Assembly: GCA_016711085.1 (NCBI GenBank)
Contig: JADJTR010000012.1
Span: forward strand, 434,001 to 498,000
Origin: Phyllobacteriaceae bacterium
GTDB taxonomy: Bacteria; Pseudomonadota; Alphaproteobacteria; Rhizobiales; Rhizobiaceae
Direction: 5' to 3'
Length of the DNA: 64,000 nt
Shown: one piece after another, positions 35,901 to 45,003 of the stretch
How positions within the stretch are numbered: the stretch's first letter is position 1
Layout of the letters: each line of letters starts with the position of its first letter
Translations under genes and position numbers: made by a program
The notes under the pieces: generated by a model
Told to the model about the DNA's origin: nothing
Databases searched by the model: none
Seen by the model: only the letters and a program-made list of their open reading frames with translations

Positions 35901-37325
35901 TCACATCACCTTGCCGGGATTCATGATGCCGTTCGGATCGAAGGCCGCCTTGATGCGGCGCATCAGATCGAGCGCCACCGGCGATTTCATCGCCGCCAGC
36001 TCGTCGCGCTTCATCCTGCCGATGCCATGTTCGGCCGAGATCGAGCCGCCGAAGGCGCGCGCCACGGCGTGGACGGCGGCATGCATGGCGCCTTCCCGCG
36101 CCATGAAATCAGCGGGATCGCCAGGCTCGGGCTGCGACACGTTGAAATGCAGATTGCCGTCGCCCATGTGACCGAAGCAGACGAGGCGCGAACCGGGCGC
36201 GATGCGAGCGACTTGGGCTCCCGCTTTCTCGATGAAGGCGGGGATGGCGGCGACGGGCACGGAGATATCGTGCTTGATCGATGCGCCTTCGGCCTTCTGC
36301 TTCTCCGGAAAGGTCTCGCGGATCGTCCACAACGCCCGCGCCTGGGTTTCGCTTTGAGCGAGAACGGCGTCCTCCAGCTCGCCGGCATCGGCGGCGGCGG
36401 CCAGCAGCGCTTCGGCGTGGTCGCGCGTCGCGCGCTCGTCGGTCAACGCGGCGATTTCCATCAGCACATGCCAGTCATGATCGCCGGCAAGGGGACGGAC
36501 AAGCGCCGGCGCATGATTCAGGCCGAATTGCAGCGGCCGGTCGGCGATCAATTCAAACGAGACCAGCGCCGGTCCGGCGGCGGCCGAGACCCGGCGGAAA
36601 AGCGCCAGCGCCTTTTCGGGCGAGGCGAGGCCGATCCAGGCGACCGCCCTGCCCATCGGTTTCGGCGCGAGTTTCAGCACGGCGGCGGTGATGATCCCGA
36701 GCGTGCCCTCCGCGCCGATGAAGAGGTTTTTCAGGTCGTAGCCGGTATTGTCCTTCTTCAGCTTGCGCAGATCGTCGAGCACGGCGCCGCCCGGAAGCAC
36801 GGCCTCAAGCCCGAGACACAGATCGCGGGCGACGCCGTGGGAAAGGGCGGCGACGCCGCCGGCGTTCGACGACAGATTGCCGCCGATCTGGCACGAGCCT
36901 TCCGAGGCGAGCGACAGCGGAAACAGCAGCCCGGCCGCATCCGCCGCCTGGCGAATGGTCGCCAGCACGCAGCCCGCCTCGACCGTCATCGTCGCCGAAA
37001 CCGGATCGATTTCGCGGATGCGGTTGAGCCGCGCCAGCGACAGCACGATTTGCCCGCCTGTCCTGTCGGGCGTCTGGCCGCCGACGAGGCCGGTATTGCC
37101 GCCCTGCGGCACGATCGGCGTTTTCGTTTCGTCGGCGAGCTTCAGGATGGCGGCGACTTCAGCCGTCGTCGCCGGGCGCAACACCAGAGCAGTGCGTCCC
37201 GGCCACCTACCGCGCGGCTCCTCGACAAAGGAGGCGACATCTTCGGCGGCGGTCAGCGCGCCTCCCGGGCCGACCAGCGCGGCGAAGCGGGCGAGAAGAT
37301 CGGGGGCGAGCGGCGGACGGTTCAC
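35901..37325 (-). CDS. FAD-linked oxidase, D-2-hydroxyacid dehydrogenase type (GlcD-like)
   Basis: A 474-residue flavoprotein. The FAD-binding-4 domain covers about 40-180 (PQGGNTGLVGGQTPDRTGG, then ASEGSCQIGGNLSSNAGG). The C-terminal domain has FGHMGDGNLHFNVSQPE and AEHGIGRMKRDEL, as in D-lactate, glycolate and D-2-hydroxyglutarate dehydrogenases. No iron-sulfur extension is present. Its start overlaps the sua5 stop, so the two genes are probably cotranscribed. Confidence 0.92.
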   Translation of the reverse strand: MNRPPLAPDLLARFAALVGPGGALTAAEDVASFVEEPRGRWPGRTALVLRPATTAEVAAILKLADETKTPIVPQGGNTGLVGGQTPDRTGGQIVLSLARLNRIREIDPVSATMTVEAGCVLATIRQAADAAGLLFPLSLASEGSCQIGGNLSSNAGGVAALSHGVARDLCLGLEAVLPGGAVLDDLRKLKKDNTGYDLKNLFIGAEGTLGIITAAVLKLAPKPMGRAVAWIGLASPEKALALFRRVSAAAGPALVSFELIADRPLQFGLNHAPALVRPLAGDHDWHVLMEIAALTDERATRDHAEALLAAAADAGELEDAVLAQSETQARALWTIRETFPEKQKAEGASIKHDISVPVAAIPAFIEKAGAQVARIAPGSRLVCFGHMGDGNLHFNVSQPEPGDPADFMAREGAMHAAVHAVARAFGGSISAEHGIGRMKRDELAAMKSPVALDLMRRIKAAFDPNGIMNPGKVM

Positions 37326-38302
37326 GATGCGCTCCTGTCCGTTTCGTCCTCGCGCGGGGCGGCGGCGCGGGCAAGGCGGTCGTTGATCGCTTCGCCGAGG
37401 CCCGTATGGGAAACCGGTTCGACGGCGATGATCGCCGCGCCGGTCTCGTCGAGTGCGCGCAGATGCGAAAACAAATTGCGCGCCGCTTCGCCGGGATCGC
37501 CCTTCGGCGACAGGTTGAGGAATGCTCTTGCTTTCTTCGCACGCGCGGCGCGGACCGCGCCGAAACCGAGCAACGCTTCGCCTTCGCCGACATCCACGGC
37601 ATCGAGGCGCAGGCTTGCGCGTGGCGCGTAGTGCGAGGAAAGCATGCCGGGCGCGACCACGCGTCCGCCCTTTTGACGATTCACGGTCACTCCGGCGACC
37701 TTTTCGATGTCGGCGATGGCGAGGCCGCCCGGCCGCAACTGGGTCAGCCGGTCGCCGTCGATCTTGAGGATAGTCGATTCGACGCCGACCGGCGACGGTC
37801 CGCCATCGACGATCAGGCCGACGCGTGTCCCGAGATCGGCGGCGACGGCCTCGGCGCTGGTCGCCGAAACGCGGCCGGACGAATTGGCGCTCGGCGCGGC
37901 CAGCGGACGGCCAAATGCGGCGATCAGCGCGCGGGCGAAGCCGACAGGCATGCGCACGCCGACGCTGTCAAGTCCGGCGGTGACGAGCGGATGCACCGGC
38001 GCTCCGGCCGCCAAGGGCAGCACCAGCGTCAGGGGGCCGGGCCAGAAGGCCTGCGCCAGCCGTTCGGCGAGAGGCGAAAACACCGCGATGCGGCGCGCCA
38101 TCGCCATATCGGCGACGTGGCAGATCAAGGGGTTGAAACGCGGCCGGCGCTTGGCGGCGAAAATGCGCGCCACCGCCTCGCCATTGCCGGCGTCGGCGGC
38201 GAGGCCATAGACCGTCTCGGTCGGGATCGCCACGGTCTCGCCATCGGCCAGACGAGCCCGCGCGGCTTCCAGCGCCACCACCTCGGACAGGATTTCGGCC
38301 AT
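37322..38302 (-). CDS. L-threonylcarbamoyladenylate synthase, long Sua5 form
   Basis: Makes threonylcarbamoyl-AMP for the t6A37 modification of ANN-decoding tRNAs. The YrdC domain (1-200) has the substrate pocket KRRPRFNPL and PSPVGVESTI. The C-terminal Sua5 domain follows the linker GRVVAPGMLSSHYAP. The 326 residues show it is Sua5 rather than the short TsaC. The other tsa genes are not in the window. Confidence 0.93.
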   Translation of the reverse strand: MAEILSEVVALEAARARLADGETVAIPTETVYGLAADAGNGEAVARIFAAKRRPRFNPLICHVADMAMARRIAVFSPLAERLAQAFWPGPLTLVLPLAAGAPVHPLVTAGLDSVGVRMPVGFARALIAAFGRPLAAPSANSSGRVSATSAEAVAADLGTRVGLIVDGGPSPVGVESTILKIDGDRLTQLRPGGLAIADIEKVAGVTVNRQKGGRVVAPGMLSSHYAPRASLRLDAVDVGEGEALLGFGAVRAARAKKARAFLNLSPKGDPGEAARNLFSHLRALDETGAAIIAVEPVSHTGLGEAINDRLARAAAPREDETDRSAS

Positions 38303-38447
38303 TAACTTCCTCTTTGAAGCCTTTTGCTAACCTCACGGCTTCGTTCCGGCAAGCGCGCCGGTTCCGCTAGAATGCGCATGATCGCCGAAAACCGCTGTTA
38401 ACCACCGCCGTGTTACCCCGATTGAAACAGGGAACCTTCGATTCAGG

Positions 38448-39023
38448 ATGATGCGTCGGGTATTCGCTTCCGCGTTCGCGTTCGCCGCCGTGTCGACGGC
38501 GCAAGCGTCCTCCATCGAAACGATCGGCGCGGACTCCGCCGCGCCGTCGCCATCGATCATCATGCTTGGCGCGCCCGTGGCCGAAAAAGTTGCCGCGACG
38601 ATGTCGACCGATCCCCTGCGGACCGCGGCGCTGTCGCAGGCAAGCGGGCCAGTGGCCGTCATCAACTCGCCATCGGTCATCATGCTCGGCGAACCGGCGC
38701 GTGAACATGCCGTCGCGGCTGCTCCGGGCGAGCCCGAGGTGGCGGCGGTGGCCAAGGTCGCGCCCGCCGTTCCCGCCGCCAAACCCCGACCCAACGCCAT
38801 GCCGGTGGTGATGCGTGGCGATTTCGGCGATCTTCGCGGCTCCACCGACGCCGGCGCGCCCGCCGCCCGGACACCTGCGGAACCCGCAGCTGTCGCGGTT
38901 CCCGAGGCGACGCCCGCCAGCGCCGAACCCGTTGCGCCGACACCGGAAAAGGATGTGCCGAAACCGCAGGGCGAACAGCCGGCGCTCGGCAGGCCGCCGG
39001 CGTCGGCCGAAATGGACCAGTAA
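38448..39023 (+). CDS. Secreted Ala/Pro-rich protein with repeated IMLG motif
   Basis: Not recognised. Signal peptide 1-20, then low-complexity sequence of 191 residues in total. A ten-residue motif is repeated 40 residues apart: SPSIIMLGAP (34-43) and SPSVIMLGEP (74-83), with weaker relatives SSIETIGADS and MPVVMRGDFG. The C-terminal half is Pro/Ala/Glu rich and probably disordered. Perhaps an exported wall- or periplasm-associated spacer protein. It is convergent with glyS. Confidence 0.65.
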   Translation: MMRRVFASAFAFAAVSTAQASSIETIGADSAAPSPSIIMLGAPVAEKVAATMSTDPLRTAALSQASGPVAVINSPSVIMLGEPAREHAVAAAPGEPEVAAVAKVAPAVPAAKPRPNAMPVVMRGDFGDLRGSTDAGAPAARTPAEPAAVAVPEATPASAEPVAPTPEKDVPKPQGEQPALGRPPASAEMDQ

Positions 39024-39037
39024 GACCGGCCTGCGCT

Positions 39038-41440
39038 TTATCCCGACAGCTTGGAAAAATCGGCGACGCGCGCCGTGGCGCGGCGCAATTCGTTGAGCAG
39101 CGTCAGGCGGTTGATGCGGACCGCATTGTCCGGATCGTTGACCAGCACCGCGTCGAGGAACGCGTCGACGGGACCGCGCAGCGCGGCCAGCGCTGTCATC
39201 GCGCCTTCGAAATCCTCGGCGTCGACGGCGTGTCCGGCGGCGTTGGTCGCTTGGTTCATCGCCTCGAACAGCGCGGTTTCGGCCGGCTCGCGGAACAGGC
39301 GGGCGTCGAGGACGCGGGAGATTTCCGCACCCTTCTTCTCCTCCGCCGCGAGGATGTTGTTGGCGCGCTTCCAGCCTGCCAGCAGGTCGGCGCCATCCCC
39401 GGTCTCGAGAAATTGACCAAGCGCGTCGGCGCGGCGGACAACCAGAAGGAAATTGCAGCTTGCCGGATCGAGAACGGCCTCAATGATGTCATGACGCACA
39501 CCCTGATCCCGCATGTAGACCTTCAGTCGATCATGGAGGAAGGAACGCAATTGGTCGCTGATCGAGGGGTCATGGCTCTCGATCAGAGGAAGCCATTCCG
39601 GCATTTCCAGTTTCGCTTTGGCGACGAGTTCCCGCGTGTTGGCGCCGAACATACCCTCGACGGCGGCTGCGCCCAGTAACGCATCGAGGAGCTGCGGGGA
39701 CGCGGGATTCGCGCCAATCTGGTGGCGCAGAACCTGAATGTCATTGATCGGATCAATGGAGAAATTCAACCCGTTCTCCAGCACGATCCGTATCACGCCC
39801 AGCGCCGCGCGCCGCAGGGCAAAGGGGTCCTTGGAGCCTGTCGGCTTCTCATTGATCGCCCAGAACCCGGACAACATATCGATTTTTTCGGCGAGCGCCA
39901 CGGCAATGGCGACCGGATCGGTCGGTACGCAGTCGGTCGGGCCGAGCGGCTTGTAATGGTCCTCGATCGCCGTGGCGACGGACGGATGCTCGCCCTGCAG
40001 CTCGGCGTATTTTCGGCCCATCAGGCCCTGCAACTCGGGAAATTCGCCAACCACCTCGGTCTGCAAATCGGCCTTGGCGAGCATTGCGGCGCGGCGGGCG
40101 AGCGACGCCTCGGCGCCGACGACACGCGCCAGTTCGGCCACAAGCGCGGCGATGCGGGCCACCCGCTCGCCCTGCGTGCCGAGCTTGGCGTGGAAGGTAA
40201 CGCCCAGATGATTGAGGCGCGCCATGCGCTGGTCGAGCGGTTTCGACAAATCGAGGCCGAATTTCTGCGCCGAATCCCGCAGCCCGTCGAGGTCCGGCAG
40301 GTCGGCCTGGTCGGTCTTCCAGAAATGCACGGCGTCCGACAGGCGGGCGCGCACCACCTTGGCGTTGCCGCGCGCGATCTCGACGCCGCCGTCCTTGGCC
40401 GAAATGTTGGAGACGAGCAGGAAGCGGGGGGCGAGCCTCCCCTCACCCGTCTCGCCGCTGCGCGGCGATCCACCCTCTCCCATGGGGGGAGAGGGTTGGC
40501 GCTGGCCCTTCTCCCCTTGTGGGAGAAGGTGGCCCGAAGGGCCGGATGAGGGGGAGAAGGGCCTTGTGACGAAACATTTCTGGTTGGCCTTGATGGTCAG
40601 CCGGATGATCTCGCCCGGTATGTCGAGGAAGCGCTCCTCGAACTCGCCCATCAGCACCACCGGCCATTCGACGAGGCCGGACACTTCCTCCAGCAAGCCC
40701 TCGTCCTCGACCAGCTCCAACCCGTTGGCGAAGGCGAGCGTCCTGGCGTCGGCGTGGATCATTGCTTTGCGCCGCTCGGCGTCGAGCACGACATGGGCCT
40801 TTTCGAGCTTCGCCACATAGTCGTCGAAACGGCGCACCGAGAATTCGGCCGGCGAATGAAAACGGTGGCCGACCGTCATGTTGCCGGCGCGCACGCCGTC
40901 GACGGAAAAATCGATCACCTCGGTTTCGCCGGTTTCGGGGCCGAAGACGCACAGGATCGATTGCAGCGGGCGCACCCAGCGCAGGCTGCCCGGCTCGCGC
41001 GAGGCCTTGCCCCAGCGCATCGATTTCGGCCACGGGAACGAACGCACGACGCCCGGCATCACCGAGGCGACGATCTCCGCCGCCTCGCGGCCGGGCTTTT
41101 CAGTGATGGCGACGTAGAACGACCCCTTCTTCGGGTCGGTCTGCACCTGCGCCTGATCGACCGAGGAAAGCCCGGCCTTGCGCAGGAAACCCTGCACCGC
41201 TTGCTCCGGCGCGGTGGTCGCCGGGCCCTTGACCTCTTCGCGTACGGGTTTGGAGCGCGCGTCAAGGCCGCGAATGTCGAGGGTCAATCGGCGCGGAGTC
41301 CAGTATTCCTTCGCCGCCCCATAGGTTAGCCCCGCCTCGACCAGCGCGTCGGTCACGAGCTTTTTCAAATCGCCCGCCGCCTTGCGCTGCATGCGGGCGG
41401 GGATTTCCTCGGAGCGGAGTTCGAGCAGCAGGTCGGGCAT
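39038..41440 (-). CDS. glyS: Glycine-tRNA ligase beta subunit with repeat insertion
   Basis: Beta subunit of the bacterial alpha2-beta2 glycyl-tRNA synthetase, which binds and proofreads tRNA-Gly. The sequence runs from PDLLLELRSEEIPARM to a C-terminal anticodon-binding domain, ending RVADFSKLSG. Residues about 294-335 (40436-40560) are foreign: Gly/Pro/Ser-rich sequence translated from a palindromic repeat, placed between IKANQKCFVTRP and LAPRFLLVSNI where a short loop is expected. The frame remains open, so the enzyme should be made. 800 residues is longer than the usual near-690 to 770. glyQ lies 4.3 kb upstream. Confidence 0.94.
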   Translation of the reverse strand: MPDLLLELRSEEIPARMQRKAAGDLKKLVTDALVEAGLTYGAAKEYWTPRRLTLDIRGLDARSKPVREEVKGPATTAPEQAVQGFLRKAGLSSVDQAQVQTDPKKGSFYVAITEKPGREAAEIVASVMPGVVRSFPWPKSMRWGKASREPGSLRWVRPLQSILCVFGPETGETEVIDFSVDGVRAGNMTVGHRFHSPAEFSVRRFDDYVAKLEKAHVVLDAERRKAMIHADARTLAFANGLELVEDEGLLEEVSGLVEWPVVLMGEFEERFLDIPGEIIRLTIKANQKCFVTRPFSPSSGPSGHLLPQGEKGQRQPSPPMGEGGSPRSGETGEGRLAPRFLLVSNISAKDGGVEIARGNAKVVRARLSDAVHFWKTDQADLPDLDGLRDSAQKFGLDLSKPLDQRMARLNHLGVTFHAKLGTQGERVARIAALVAELARVVGAEASLARRAAMLAKADLQTEVVGEFPELQGLMGRKYAELQGEHPSVATAIEDHYKPLGPTDCVPTDPVAIAVALAEKIDMLSGFWAINEKPTGSKDPFALRRAALGVIRIVLENGLNFSIDPINDIQVLRHQIGANPASPQLLDALLGAAAVEGMFGANTRELVAKAKLEMPEWLPLIESHDPSISDQLRSFLHDRLKVYMRDQGVRHDIIEAVLDPASCNFLLVVRRADALGQFLETGDGADLLAGWKRANNILAAEEKKGAEISRVLDARLFREPAETALFEAMNQATNAAGHAVDAEDFEGAMTALAALRGPVDAFLDAVLVNDPDNAVRINRLTLLNELRRATARVADFSKLSG
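40436..40560. repeat. Palindromic interspersed repeat inside glyS
   Basis: About 125 bp built of nested inverted repeats: CCTTCTCCC-CTTGT-GGGAGAAGG, an inner CCCTCTCC / GGAGAGGG pair and an outer CCCTCACCC / GGATGAGGG type end. Such elements are usual between genes in rhizobia and Brucella. Here it sits inside an essential gene without breaking the frame, like the protein-coding palindromic elements of Rickettsia. Confidence 0.8.
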
Positions 41441-41518
41441 GGCACTCTCGGGCGACGAACGTTGGCTGGGCCGGCTGATAGCAACTCGCCCGCGCCCTGT
41501 CACGCTGAACGACGGCCC

Positions 41519-42145
41519 TCAGGCCGATGCTCCGAAACGGCGCGCCGAAATGTTGATGTCGCCCCAGGACGAAATCGGCAGCGGCTTGGCCGGGTCGAGT
41601 CCGTCGATGAGTGACCAGCCATCCGCCGCGCATTCGAGCGCGATCGGGTGAACACGGCGTCGCGTCGGGCCGCGGGCCTGAACGAAGGCGATGCGGCTCT
41701 CCCGCACGGCGACTGCCAGCGCTTCGACGCGCGGATCCGGCAGGGCGGACGCCACCGCCGCGAAGCGAAGCAGCTGCCGGGCCACGGCGATCTTGTCGCG
41801 CACGCCATCGGGAAAGGATTCGAAAAGCTTGGAGCGGGCACGGTCGCCGGCGCTGCGCAGGCCGAGTGCATCCAGCGCCGGCGCGGCAGTCGACAGAATG
41901 ACCGCCATTGCCTCGGCCTCGTCGGCGGCAAGGCCGGTCAAGCGCGTCCGATAATTGAATCCGAGTTCGACGCCGCCCTGTTGGCCGCGATGGACGATGA
42001 TCGGCAATCCGGCCTCGGTCATGGCATCGACATCGCGCAGGATGGTGCGCGTCGCCACGCCCAGTTCGCCGGCCAGCGCGCCGCAGGACATGCGGCCGCG
42101 GTTTTGCAGCAAGAGCAGGGTTTGCAACAGGCGGGCGGCGCGCAT
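41519..42145 (-). CDS. YafY-type helix-turn-helix regulator
   Basis: A DeoR-like winged helix at the N-terminus (residues 1-60: RLLQTLLLLQNRGRMSCGALAGELGVATRTILRDV) is followed by a sensing domain of the WYL/YafY kind, shortened to about 140 residues (total 208). The start at 42145 gives the canonical MRAARLLQTLLLLQ. It is divergent from the SRPBCC gene, 71 bp away, and most likely controls it. Confidence 0.85.
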   Translation of the reverse strand: MRAARLLQTLLLLQNRGRMSCGALAGELGVATRTILRDVDAMTEAGLPIIVHRGQQGGVELGFNYRTRLTGLAADEAEAMAVILSTAAPALDALGLRSAGDRARSKLFESFPDGVRDKIAVARQLLRFAAVASALPDPRVEALAVAVRESRIAFVQARGPTRRRVHPIALECAADGWSLIDGLDPAKPLPISSWGDINISARRFGASA

Positions 42146-42216
42146 GGCAAAATCAAATACGACAATAGATGTCATATCAAGCGGCTTAGAGTAGCCTGGC
42201 AACGCGAGAATCGCCG

Positions 42217-42642
42217 ATGAAATCGTTCCAGGTCGCCCGCACCATCGCCGCCGCTCCAGAGGTAATATGGCGCATCCTTACCGACGCCCGCCGTCTCGCC
42301 GACGGCTCCTTCGGAATCCTGCGAATCGACGGCGCCATTGTGCCCGGCGAGACCTTCAAGCTGTGGTCGGAAGCCAGCCCGAAACGCGCCTTCCCGCTGA
42401 CGGTGTCGGCATTCGAACCAGGCAAGGCCATGATCTGGGAGAGCGGCATGCCGCTCGGGCTGTTTCGTGGCGTCCGCCGATTCACGCTCTCACCATCGCC
42501 GGAAGGCACGGTGTTTTCAATGCGGGAGGATTATTCCGGCCTGCTCGCCGGCCTGATCGTCCGGTCGATTCCGGACCTGACGCCATCATTCGAGAAATTC
42601 GCCGACGGTCTCGGCGCAGCCGCCACGGGAGGGCAATCATGA
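42217..42642 (+). CDS. SRPBCC-family protein
   Basis: The 141-residue START-like fold begins FQVARTIAAAPEVIWRILTDARRLAD, the usual helix-grip opening, and continues with ESGMPLGLFRGVRRFTLSP. These proteins bind hydrophobic ligands or act as polyketide cyclase-like or Aha1-like domains; the ligand is unknown. Its stop overlaps the start of the next gene, so both form a small operon likely controlled by the divergent YafY-type protein. Confidence 0.85.
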   Translation: MKSFQVARTIAAAPEVIWRILTDARRLADGSFGILRIDGAIVPGETFKLWSEASPKRAFPLTVSAFEPGKAMIWESGMPLGLFRGVRRFTLSPSPEGTVFSMREDYSGLLAGLIVRSIPDLTPSFEKFADGLGAAATGGQS

Positions 42643-43061
42643 CTGGCATCACTTACGGCACCGGGGAGCAGGACGATCCATGGATCCTGAAAACGCCGCC
42701 GCAAACATCCGAATTCCAGGCGTGGCGCGACGAGACGGCCATGCCGCCGGCCTTGTTCGTGCAGGTCGGTTCGACGCGCTTGTCCTACCAAATGCGCTGC
42801 CTCGTCGACGCGCATGCGATGCTCCTCAAGCATGGCGGCTGGATGGAACTCGGCACGGCGGACGAAGGAAAACCAGTCAAGGACGGTACGCTTGAAGCCT
42901 GGGCGCGCGACGCCGGCAATCCGGTCGGCGGTTATTACGGCTTGCGCAAGGGCTATCGCGGGCGTTTCGCCAACTACGTGCCGCCGGTGATGGAGGCACT
43001 CGGCCTCGTCGAACTGGAACACAACGCCCGCAACAACAGGGTGCGGGCGCTCAGGCGCTGA
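42639..43061 (+). CDS. DUF6855-like small protein
   Basis: 140 residues with a distinct pattern: DDPWILKTPPQTSEFQAWRD, VQVGSTRLSYQMRCLVDAHAML, GGWMELGTADEGKPVKDGTL and GGYYGLRKGYRGRFANYVPP. I connect it with a family of small proteins found beside regulators in soil bacteria, with moderate certainty. No enzyme motif is evident. Coupled to the SRPBCC gene by an ATGA overlap. Confidence 0.7.
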   Translation: MTGITYGTGEQDDPWILKTPPQTSEFQAWRDETAMPPALFVQVGSTRLSYQMRCLVDAHAMLLKHGGWMELGTADEGKPVKDGTLEAWARDAGNPVGGYYGLRKGYRGRFANYVPPVMEALGLVELEHNARNNRVRALRR

Positions 43062-43085
43062 GTTGCTTTCGTGCCGGATTGAACG

Positions 43086-43325
43086 TCACAACGCCTTGTG
43101 GCTGCCGTCGCAGAAGGGCTGGCCGTTGGTCTGCTTGCAGGCGCAGAACCATTTGGTTTCGTCCTTTTCAGCCGTGTAGCGCACCGGGCGGAAATCGGTG
43201 CCCTTGTGGCTGCCGTCGCAGAAGGGCTGCGTCTTGGATTTGCCGCAGGCGCACCAGAAATAATCCTTGCCGGCCTCGACCCCGACCGGCATCGGCGTTT
43301 TCGCCGCCACTTCGCCCTTCGTCAT
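43086..43325 (-). CDS. Double CDGSH iron-sulfur protein
   Basis: A 79-residue protein with two mitoNEET-type [2Fe-2S] sites: CACGKSKTQPFCDGSH and CACKQTNGQPFCDGSH (three Cys and one His each). Such proteins may move electrons or clusters. The ATG at 43325 has AGGGGGA upstream. It stands alone, convergent with the DUF6855-like gene. Confidence 0.9.
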   Translation of the reverse strand: MTKGEVAAKTPMPVGVEAGKDYFWCACGKSKTQPFCDGSHKGTDFRPVRYTAEKDETKWFCACKQTNGQPFCDGSHKAL

Positions 43326-43402
43326 ATGCAAATCCCCCTATGTGGAAGGCGTTGTCTAGAACGATTTCAAACGAGTGCCAATGCCTGTTGCAGTGAACGG
43401 AG

Positions 43403-43436
43403 CGTCGCGGGATGGCCCCCCAGCCATCCCGCGACG
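43403..43436 (-). terminator. Strong hairpin after the 474-residue membrane-anchored protein gene
   Basis: A perfect 14-bp stem (CGTCGCGGGATGGC and its complement) with a six-base loop starts eight bases downstream of the gene's stop on the minus strand. No long T-run follows, so it may be a weak terminator or an mRNA 3' stabiliser. Confidence 0.55.
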
Positions 43437-43443
43437 GCGCTGC

Positions 43444-44868
43444 TCACCAGAACTGCCAGATCGGCTTGCGGATCAGGCAGGGCAGCGCGGTCTCGAAGGC
43501 GGAAGGCGACATGTAGCGGGCCTTGGGAAAATACTCTCCCATGTCCTGTTCCTCGGCGCCGGGCGCGGATACGCCCTGAACCGCATGCTTGAATTCGCCA
43601 GCGCCCAGCATGTGGCGGAGCTGGAACACCGTCACATCCGCATCGCCTGAACCGTCGCCATCATCGGCCATCGGCAGCCAGGCGACGCCGCATTCGGTGC
43701 GGGCGTTGCGCGGGCGGTCTTCCTTGCGCGACAGCACGATGGTGTAGACACCATCCTTGTTGACCGGCACGTTTTCATCGTGAACGCAGCCATTGACACG
43801 GGTGTTGGCGAACCCCTGATTGGAGCAGAACGACCAGTAACGCAGATCGGCCGGTTCGGCTTTCGCCTGTCCGTCGAGCGTTTTCGGCGTGGTGGGCGCC
43901 TTGCCGCGCACAACGAGAATCTTGCCGAGTTTGCGGTTGACGATGGTGCGAATGTACTGGTTGTCGAGGTTCGGATAAAAACCGCCGGTGCTTTTGCGCC
44001 CGTCAATGTTGAACGGCGCGCCGGTGTAAATGGCGTAGAGCGCATCCCGATCGTATTGCTGGTGCCAGGTCGGCGGATTGGTCGCCGGATGGAACGGCGA
44101 AATCGCCGCCGCCGCCTTCAGCAGCTGCTGATATTTGTCCATCGGCACCGCCATCGCGGCGATGTCGATCTGCAGCGGCTGGCGGAAATTGAGCGCCTCG
44201 CAGGCTTCCAGTCCGCGCAGTTCCTTGCCTTCCTTGGTGGTGACGACCGGAACCGGCATGCCGGCGCCGCCGGTTTCGTCGCGGCCACGGTCATTGGCGT
44301 AGATGCGGTAGAGGATCGCCTGCTGGCCCGTTCCGTATTTCGGCGCGTGCAGCGTGTCGCGGGTCTGGCCGACAAGGTTCATGCCGGTCGGCTGGCCTTC
44401 GGGCTGTAGGCCGTCGACGATTTCGAGCCGGTAGGAGCGCTTGGCCGCCGACCGATCGGCATCAGGGAGGAACGGATTGGTCGCCCCCTCGTCCGGCTTG
44501 ATCAGATAGTCGGCGACCGATTCGACCGGCTGGCCTTTTTCGTCGTACGAAATCAGCGACATGTAGCGGGAATGGGGGAAATTGCCCTCCAGCCGCAGTT
44601 TCGCCCCTTCCGGAATGGTAAACACCGCCGCCCAGTAGAACGTCGCGGCGTCGGGATAGGCGATGTTGATGTAGGGGTCGGCGCCCGCCGGTCCGCGCAG
44701 CCAGAAACAGGTGCGCGGCCCGGGAATCGGATCGTCGACGGCCATCAGCCAGCTTTGGCCCGGTGTTTTCGGCTTGAGAAAACCATACCATGCCGCGGTC
44801 GCGGCAATGGCCAGGGCGATGAGCAGCGTCAGTGCGCGACGGCCCCAGCGCTTGATGCGCAATTCCAT
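43444..44868 (-). CDS. Membrane-anchored periplasmic protein, unknown function
   Basis: 474 residues with one N-terminal membrane helix (about 12-30, LTLLIALAIAATAAWYGFL) and a large exported domain. Landmarks are GPRTCFWLRGPAGADPYINI, HSRYMSLISYDEKGQPV, SFCSNQGFANTRVNGCVHD and MLGAGEFKHAVQGV. Several Cys could form disulfides. Relatives occur in rhizobia and actinobacteria; the layout recalls DUF1254/DUF1214 proteins but I cannot confirm membership. Divergent from the Crp/Fnr-family gene. Confidence 0.7.
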   Translation of the reverse strand: MELRIKRWGRRALTLLIALAIAATAAWYGFLKPKTPGQSWLMAVDDPIPGPRTCFWLRGPAGADPYINIAYPDAATFYWAAVFTIPEGAKLRLEGNFPHSRYMSLISYDEKGQPVESVADYLIKPDEGATNPFLPDADRSAAKRSYRLEIVDGLQPEGQPTGMNLVGQTRDTLHAPKYGTGQQAILYRIYANDRGRDETGGAGMPVPVVTTKEGKELRGLEACEALNFRQPLQIDIAAMAVPMDKYQQLLKAAAAISPFHPATNPPTWHQQYDRDALYAIYTGAPFNIDGRKSTGGFYPNLDNQYIRTIVNRKLGKILVVRGKAPTTPKTLDGQAKAEPADLRYWSFCSNQGFANTRVNGCVHDENVPVNKDGVYTIVLSRKEDRPRNARTECGVAWLPMADDGDGSGDADVTVFQLRHMLGAGEFKHAVQGVSAPGAEEQDMGEYFPKARYMSPSAFETALPCLIRKPIWQFW

Positions 44869-45003
44869 GAGTTCCTCCCGGAGTTTCCCGCCATGCGTCT
44901 CCCGCGCACGGTTTCCAGCCTGCGCCTAGCGCAGCGGCTTGCGGGAAAAAGTCATGCGCGTAACATTCGCCGGCGCGATCGAACGAAACGGAGACACTGC
45001 CGC

